This document shows, piece after piece, positions 60,571-64,000 of a DNA stretch of 64,000 nt. The notes under the pieces were generated by a model. It was not told the DNA's origin. It saw only the letters and a list, made by a program, of their open reading frames with translations, and made no database searches. A program made the position numbers and the translations under genes. Source of the DNA: JABFRJ01 sp963847145 (GTDB lineage: Bacteria; Pseudomonadota; Alphaproteobacteria; Rhizobiales; Hyphomicrobiaceae); NCBI GenBank assembly GCA_963847145.1, contig CAWJYN010000003.1:1302001-1366000 (forward strand), in the 5' to 3' direction. Numbering within the stretch: the stretch's first letter is position 1; every line of letters begins with the position of its first letter.

Positions 60571-61475
60571 CAGAAGTATCCGTCCTGCTTTTTCTTTTCC
60601 ATAGCGCCGGCCTGATCATGATCGATCAAGCGGCCGACGCGTTCAGAGGTTTTGGCAGCGAGTGTTTCGGCGACGACGGTGTCGATCGTCGTGGCATCCG
60701 AGGCGACGGCGGCTGTCAACGGATAGCAGCCGAGGGTGCGGAAACGAACGCGGCGCGACGTGATGACTTCGCCGGGCTTGGGTTGCAGGCGATCATCGTC
60801 GAGGACAAGCAACTGGCCGTTGCGTTCGATGGTGGGCCGGTCGGCGGCGAAATAGAGCGGCACGACGGCGAGTTTTTCGCGGGCGATATAGCGCCAGACG
60901 TCTTTCTCGGTCCAATTGGACAGCGGGAAGATGCGGGCCGTTTCACCGGCGCCGAGGCGGCCGTTCAAAAGGTTCCACATTTCGGGACGCTGGCGGCGTG
61001 GATCCCAACGATGGCCGGCGGCGCGGAAGGAGAAGACGCGTTCCTTGGCGCGACTGGCTTCTTCGTCACGGCGGGCGCCGCCGATAGCGGCATCGAAACC
61101 GTGCTGGTCGAGGGCCTGCTTGAGGCCCTGGGTTTTCATGACGTCGGTGTAGACGGAGGGGGAATGGCTGATGGGATCAATGCCGCGGGCGATGCCGTCG
61201 GCATTGGTGTGGACGATCAGGTCGAGGCCGAGGGTGCGGACGGTGTCGTCGCGGAATTGGATCATCTCGCGGAACTTCCACGTCGTATCGACATGGAGCA
61301 GCGGGAACGGTGGCTTGGATGGCCAAAAGGCTTTGCGCGCCAGATGAAGGAGGACGGTCGAGTCCTTGCCGATGGAATACATGAGCACGGGCTTGCGAAA
61401 CTCGGCGGCGAGTTCGCGGAAGATGTGGATGCTTTCAGCTTCGAGGAGGTCGAGATGGGAGAGAGGCGCGGTCAT
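60570..61475 (-). CDS. cysD: Sulfate adenylyltransferase subunit 2
   Basis: 301 aa PP-loop ATPase half of ATP sulfurylase. MYSIGKDSTVLLHLARKAF is the PP-loop motif, followed by PLLHVDTTWKFREMI, GGARRDEEASRAKERVFSFR and the C-terminal RFRTLGCYPLTAAV. ATG at 61475 overlaps the cysH stop by 4 nt (ATGA). Middle gene of cysH-cysD-cysN. Confidence 0.95.
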   Translation of the reverse strand: MTAPLSHLDLLEAESIHIFRELAAEFRKPVLMYSIGKDSTVLLHLARKAFWPSKPPFPLLHVDTTWKFREMIQFRDDTVRTLGLDLIVHTNADGIARGIDPISHSPSVYTDVMKTQGLKQALDQHGFDAAIGGARRDEEASRAKERVFSFRAAGHRWDPRRQRPEMWNLLNGRLGAGETARIFPLSNWTEKDVWRYIAREKLAVVPLYFAADRPTIERNGQLLVLDDDRLQPKPGEVITSRRVRFRTLGCYPLTAAVASDATTIDTVVAETLAAKTSERVGRLIDHDQAGAMEKKKQDGYF

Positions 61476-62237
61476 GCGGGCACTCGCGTTTGTGTGGGTG
61501 CAGGGCGACGATGGAGGCCGCATTCCTTGCCGTCGGCTTGTTCCCACCACCAACGACCAGCACGGATGTCTTCGCCGGGCTGGATGGCGCGGGTGCAGGG
61601 TTGACAGCCGATGGAGGGGAAGCCGCGCGCGTGCAGCGGGTTCACGGGAATGTCGTGGGTGGCGATGTAGGCTTCGAGTTGGGCAAGCGACCAGTCGGCG
61701 AGCGGGTTGGTTTTGAGGAGGCCGAAGGCTGCGTCGACGCTCACGAAGGGGACTTCGGCACGGCCTGGGGCTTGCTCGCGGCGCAGGCCCGTGATCCAGC
61801 CGGTCGCGCCTTGCAGCGCGCGGCGGAGGGGCTGCACTTTGCGGATGTCGCAACAGGCTTTGCGGGCGTCGATGGAGGTGCGGAAGCCATTGATGCCGTC
61901 GCGGGCGATGAGCTGTTCGAGAGCGCTGGCTTCGGGGGCGATGACGCGGATGGGGCGGCGGTAGCGGCGGATGCTGTTCTCGATGGTGTCGAGCGTCTCG
62001 GGAAAGTGACGGCCGGTATCGAGCGTGAAGACGTCGATGGCGGCGCCCGTGATGGCGATGGCGTGGAGGATGACCTGGTCTTCGAGGCCGAGGCTGGTTG
62101 AGAAGCGGATATCGGGGCCGAGGGCTGCGGCGATGCGAGCTGATGCGCGCTTCGAGGGTCGGCGCGGCGGCGAGCGCAGCGTTGAGTGTGCCGACTGTGT
62201 CGGCGTCGATGGCTGGTGTTTTCTGAGGCAGTCCCAT
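61472..62237 (-). CDS. cysH: Assimilatory APS/PAPS reductase CysH, frameshifted as read
   Basis: About 254 aa. Reduces adenylyl sulfate to sulfite. From ATG 62237 (MGLPQKTPAIDADTVGTLNAALAA) the frame runs to about 62140-62150, then changes in a GCGCGC run to RIAAALGPDIRFSTSLGLEDQVILHAIA ... TLDTGRHFPETLDTI and on to the stop at 61472. CCDIRKV and GCQPCTRAI give the four cysteines of the [4Fe-4S] type, which points to APS rather than PAPS as substrate, in keeping with the absence of CysC. The catalytic C-terminal Cys in the GKECGLH motif is present. The shift is probably a sequence error. Confidence 0.85.
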
Positions 62238-62268
62238 GGCTCGCTCCAGTAAGGGTGCGATGCACAAT

Positions 62269-62286
62269 ATAGGAAAATTGTTCTAT
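62269..62286. promoter_or_regulatory. Possible operator upstream of cysH
   Basis: ATAGGAAAATTGTTCTAT is an interrupted dyad (seven of nine positions pair) about 32 nt before the cysH ATG. The position suits a repressor or Rrf2/IscR-like regulator of the cys operon, but no regulator gene is adjacent and the match is weak. Confidence 0.35.
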
Positions 62287-62557
62287 TTGATGGGGTTCGC
62301 AGTGAATAAAACTGGAATTTCTGGGCGAGGAACTCCGATGTATGGGAATTTTCTGCCTGTGCCGCCCAGAAAGTGGGCTTGTTGCTTGCCGTTCCGGAGA
62401 TGCGCAAACTGGTTTACGGGATCTGACGGGCGGTGCCGAGCTTATTGATGCTGTTGACGCCGTCGCGAAAATTGAAACTCCCGACAAAATCTGCTATTAG
62501 CTAATCCTGACTAAGTTTGGCTGGCGCGGGTTGGCGCTGCTCGAAAATGGTGTGCCG

Positions 62558-62803
62558 ATGACAACCGTGAATATGCTCGAAGCCAAGACACAGCTTTCGC
62601 GTCTGGTTGAGGCCGTTGAGACCGGCGCCGAAAGCGAGATCATTATCGCGCGCAATGGCCGGCCCGTTGCGCGGCTTGTGCCTATTCGGGCGGCGGTGAC
62701 TGGACCACGGATTGGCATCGCCAAGGGACATTTCGTCGTGCCGCAGAGCATCGATGAGGAAAACAATGCGATCGCCGATATGTTTGAAGGCAAAGCATCT
62801 TGA
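62558..62803 (+). CDS. Type II antitoxin (Phd/YefM family, VapB-like)
   Basis: 81 aa. ATG 62558 gives TTVNMLEAKTQLSRLVEAVETGAESEIIIARNGRPVARLVPI, the Phd/YefM DNA-binding fold. The C-terminal part (GIAKGHFVVPQSIDEENNAIADMFEG) would wrap the toxin. Its TGA stop overlaps the toxin's TTG start, the tight arrangement typical of toxin-antitoxin operons, and the antitoxin usually represses the pair. Confidence 0.88.
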   Translation: MTTVNMLEAKTQLSRLVEAVETGAESEIIIARNGRPVARLVPIRAAVTGPRIGIAKGHFVVPQSIDEENNAIADMFEGKAS

Positions 62804-63195
62804 GGCTGCTTCTGGATACGCACATAGCGCTTTGGGCGATTACGGATGATGGGCGGCTCACGCCGCAGACACGCGCGCTGATTGGTGATCCATTGAATAT
62901 GATCGCTGTCAGTGTTGCGTCGGTGTGGGAAATCACAATCAAACATGCACTCGGTCGTGGTAGCCAGAATGACATGCCGTTTTCCGGCGCCGGCGCGTTG
63001 GGTTACTTTCGCGGGGCGGGCTATGAGATTCTGGCGATCACGGCGGAACATATCGTGGCGGTTGGCAATTTACTGGCGCACCACAGAGACCCATTTGATC
63101 GCCTGCTCGTGGCGCAAGCGCATGTCGATACCCTGCAACTGGTGACGAGCGACCGGCAGATCGCGGCCTACGGCGGCATGGTGATGCTGGTGTGA
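62800..63195 (+). CDS. Type II toxin, PIN-domain ribonuclease (VapC-like)
   Basis: 131 aa, TTG start at 62800. PIN-domain acidic residues are seen in LLLDTHIALW (Asp6), VSVASVWEITIK (Glu44), DPFDRLLVAQA and VTSDRQIAAYG. Members cleave specific RNAs when the antitoxin is lost. Its closest type is the single-domain PIN toxin paired with Phd-like antitoxins. Nothing mobile is seen around it. Confidence 0.87.
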   Translation: MRLLLDTHIALWAITDDGRLTPQTRALIGDPLNMIAVSVASVWEITIKHALGRGSQNDMPFSGAGALGYFRGAGYEILAITAEHIVAVGNLLAHHRDPFDRLLVAQAHVDTLQLVTSDRQIAAYGGMVMLV

Positions 63196-63283
63196 GTGGG
63201 CGGGTACTGGACTCGGCCCCATACCCAACGATCTGCTGGCGCGCTACAAGCTTGGCGTCTTTCGGCCGCTTCAGGATCCTTCG

Positions 63284-64000
63284 ATGATGACCGCAGCTTC
63301 TGCATCAACCGCACAATCGACCGGCCTCAACAAGCTGGCGGATGGCGCGATTTTGTCGCCGTTTACGCGGATCAACCGGCTGTTGGAGGGAATTGCGCCG
63401 GGGAACGCCAAGACGATCATCATGACGGCGGGTGACCCGACGGAGAAGATGCCCGGGTTTGTGATCGAGAAGATGAAGGAAGCGGAGGCGTCGCTGGGGA
63501 GCTATCCGAAGATCCGGGGGTCGGATGAGCTCCGGGCCGCAATCGCGGAGTGGATCGGGCGGCGATACGGCATGCCGGGACAGATCGATCCTATGCGGGA
63601 GGTTTGCCCCGTGAACGGCTCGCGGGAGGCTTTGTTTTTTGCGGCATTGCCGGCGGTTGGACGGAAGCGGGTGGCGACAGGCAATCCGGTGATCCTGATG
63701 CCGAACCCATTTTATCAGGCTTACATGGGTGCGGGGTACGGGACCAACGCGGAGATCGTGCTGTTGGCGGCGACGGAGGCGACAGGGCATTTGCCTGATC
63801 TGGATGCGCTGGAGTTGCAGGTCGATGTTCTGAAGCGAACGGCGGCGTTCTATCTGTGCTCGCCGGCTAATCCGCAGGGGGCGATTGCGCCGGCGGCGTA
63901 TGTGGCGCGTGCGTTAGCGTTGGCGCGTCAGTACGACTTCATGCTGTTTTTCGACGAGTGCTACTCTGAGATCTATAACGGCGAGGCGCCGATCGGTGGC
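63284..64000 (+). CDS. Class I/II aminotransferase, N-terminal part (runs off window); possibly succinyldiaminopimelate aminotransferase DapC
   Basis: First 239 codons of a PLP-dependent aminotransferase, open to the window edge. ATG 63284 has AGGA at 63272-63275. Seen: LSPFTRINRLLEGIAPGN, MTAGDPTEKMPGFVIEKM, SYPKIRGSDELRAAIAEWIGRRYG (substrate-arm motif), PVNGSREALFFAALPA (phosphate-cup), PNPFYQAYMGAG, CSPANPQGAIAP (the Asn that contacts PLP) and FFDECYSEIYNGEAP (the Asp-Tyr pair). The PLP lysine lies beyond the edge. The pattern resembles alphaproteobacterial DapC, lysine/peptidoglycan precursor synthesis, but this needs the missing half. Confidence 0.82.
   Translation, partial: MMTAASASTAQSTGLNKLADGAILSPFTRINRLLEGIAPGNAKTIIMTAGDPTEKMPGFVIEKMKEAEASLGSYPKIRGSDELRAAIAEWIGRRYGMPGQIDPMREVCPVNGSREALFFAALPAVGRKRVATGNPVILMPNPFYQAYMGAGYGTNAEIVLLAATEATGHLPDLDALELQVDVLKRTAAFYLCSPANPQGAIAPAAYVARALALARQYDFMLFFDECYSEIYNGEAPIGG

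Noticed and set aside
60525..61604. Plus-strand frame opposite cysD
   Set aside because: cysD motifs on the minus strand are complete; the antisense frame lacks any domain.

Overview
The window is a GC-rich alphaproteobacterial chromosome segment, most likely from the Hyphomicrobiales (Rhizobiales) or a close relative. The evidence is the Irr-type Fur regulator, an EipA/DUF1134 protein, an SH3-domain and hydroxyacid-dehydrogenase pair, the hisE-coaA junction, and above all the block ppsR / hemE-hemJ-rho-mnmE-mnmG-rsmG-parA-parB ... holA-lptE-leuS, which is typical of the alphaproteobacterial origin region. Almost everything is core housekeeping. I see no rRNA, tRNA, CRISPR array, prophage or complete insertion sequence.

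Layout. 1-16.9 kb: pssA (cut by the window edge), irr, an SH3 protein, a 2-hydroxyacid dehydrogenase, rpmF, a PAS/GGDEF/EAL protein, an N-formylglutamate amidohydrolase fused to DUF1244, envelope and hypothetical genes, murJ and trpS. 16.9-25.1 kb (minus strand): a histidine kinase, a disulfide-type flavoprotein reductase and a TVP38 membrane protein form one operon; a Suv3-like RNA helicase and a DUF3108 protein form another. 26-38.3 kb: the origin block. The 413-bp ppsR/hemE divergent gap carries a tight DnaA-box cluster and is my candidate oriC, and three parS palindromes lie at 32.08, 34.33 and 36.82 kb around parAB. 38.3-45.5 kb: an AT-hook-like protein, adenosine kinase, holA, lptE and leuS on the minus strand, then a YggS-type gene. 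45.6-53.4 kb: accessory metabolism (glutathione transferases, a flavin monooxygenase, cupin, thioesterase) with REP-like palindromes and a 0.96-kb gene-free stretch, ending in eipA. 53.4-64 kb: an S49 peptidase, rpiA, gor, an outer-membrane barrel, an SDR, the sulfate-assimilation operon cysH-cysD-cysN, a VapBC-type toxin-antitoxin pair and a truncated aminotransferase.

How the genes work together. The centre couples replication initiation (oriC), segregation (parAB and parS), DNA polymerase III delta (holA), haem synthesis (hemE, hemJ) and tRNA wobble modification (mnmE, mnmG). cysH-cysD-cysN overlap by 1-4 nt and look translationally coupled.

A caution on quality. Several genes that should be intact are frameshifted as written: murJ, the flavoprotein reductase, holA, yggS, the gene at 47.3 kb and cysH. 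leuS carries about ten frame changes. Because leuS and murJ are normally essential and the changes are single-base or GC-dinucleotide steps, sequencing or assembly error is the likeliest cause, densest at about 41-45.3 kb. The most rewarding signals are the oriC candidate, the parS set (one inside the rsmG coding sequence), the amidohydrolase-DUF1244 fusion that keeps an internal ribosome-binding site, and several families of dispersed palindromes.
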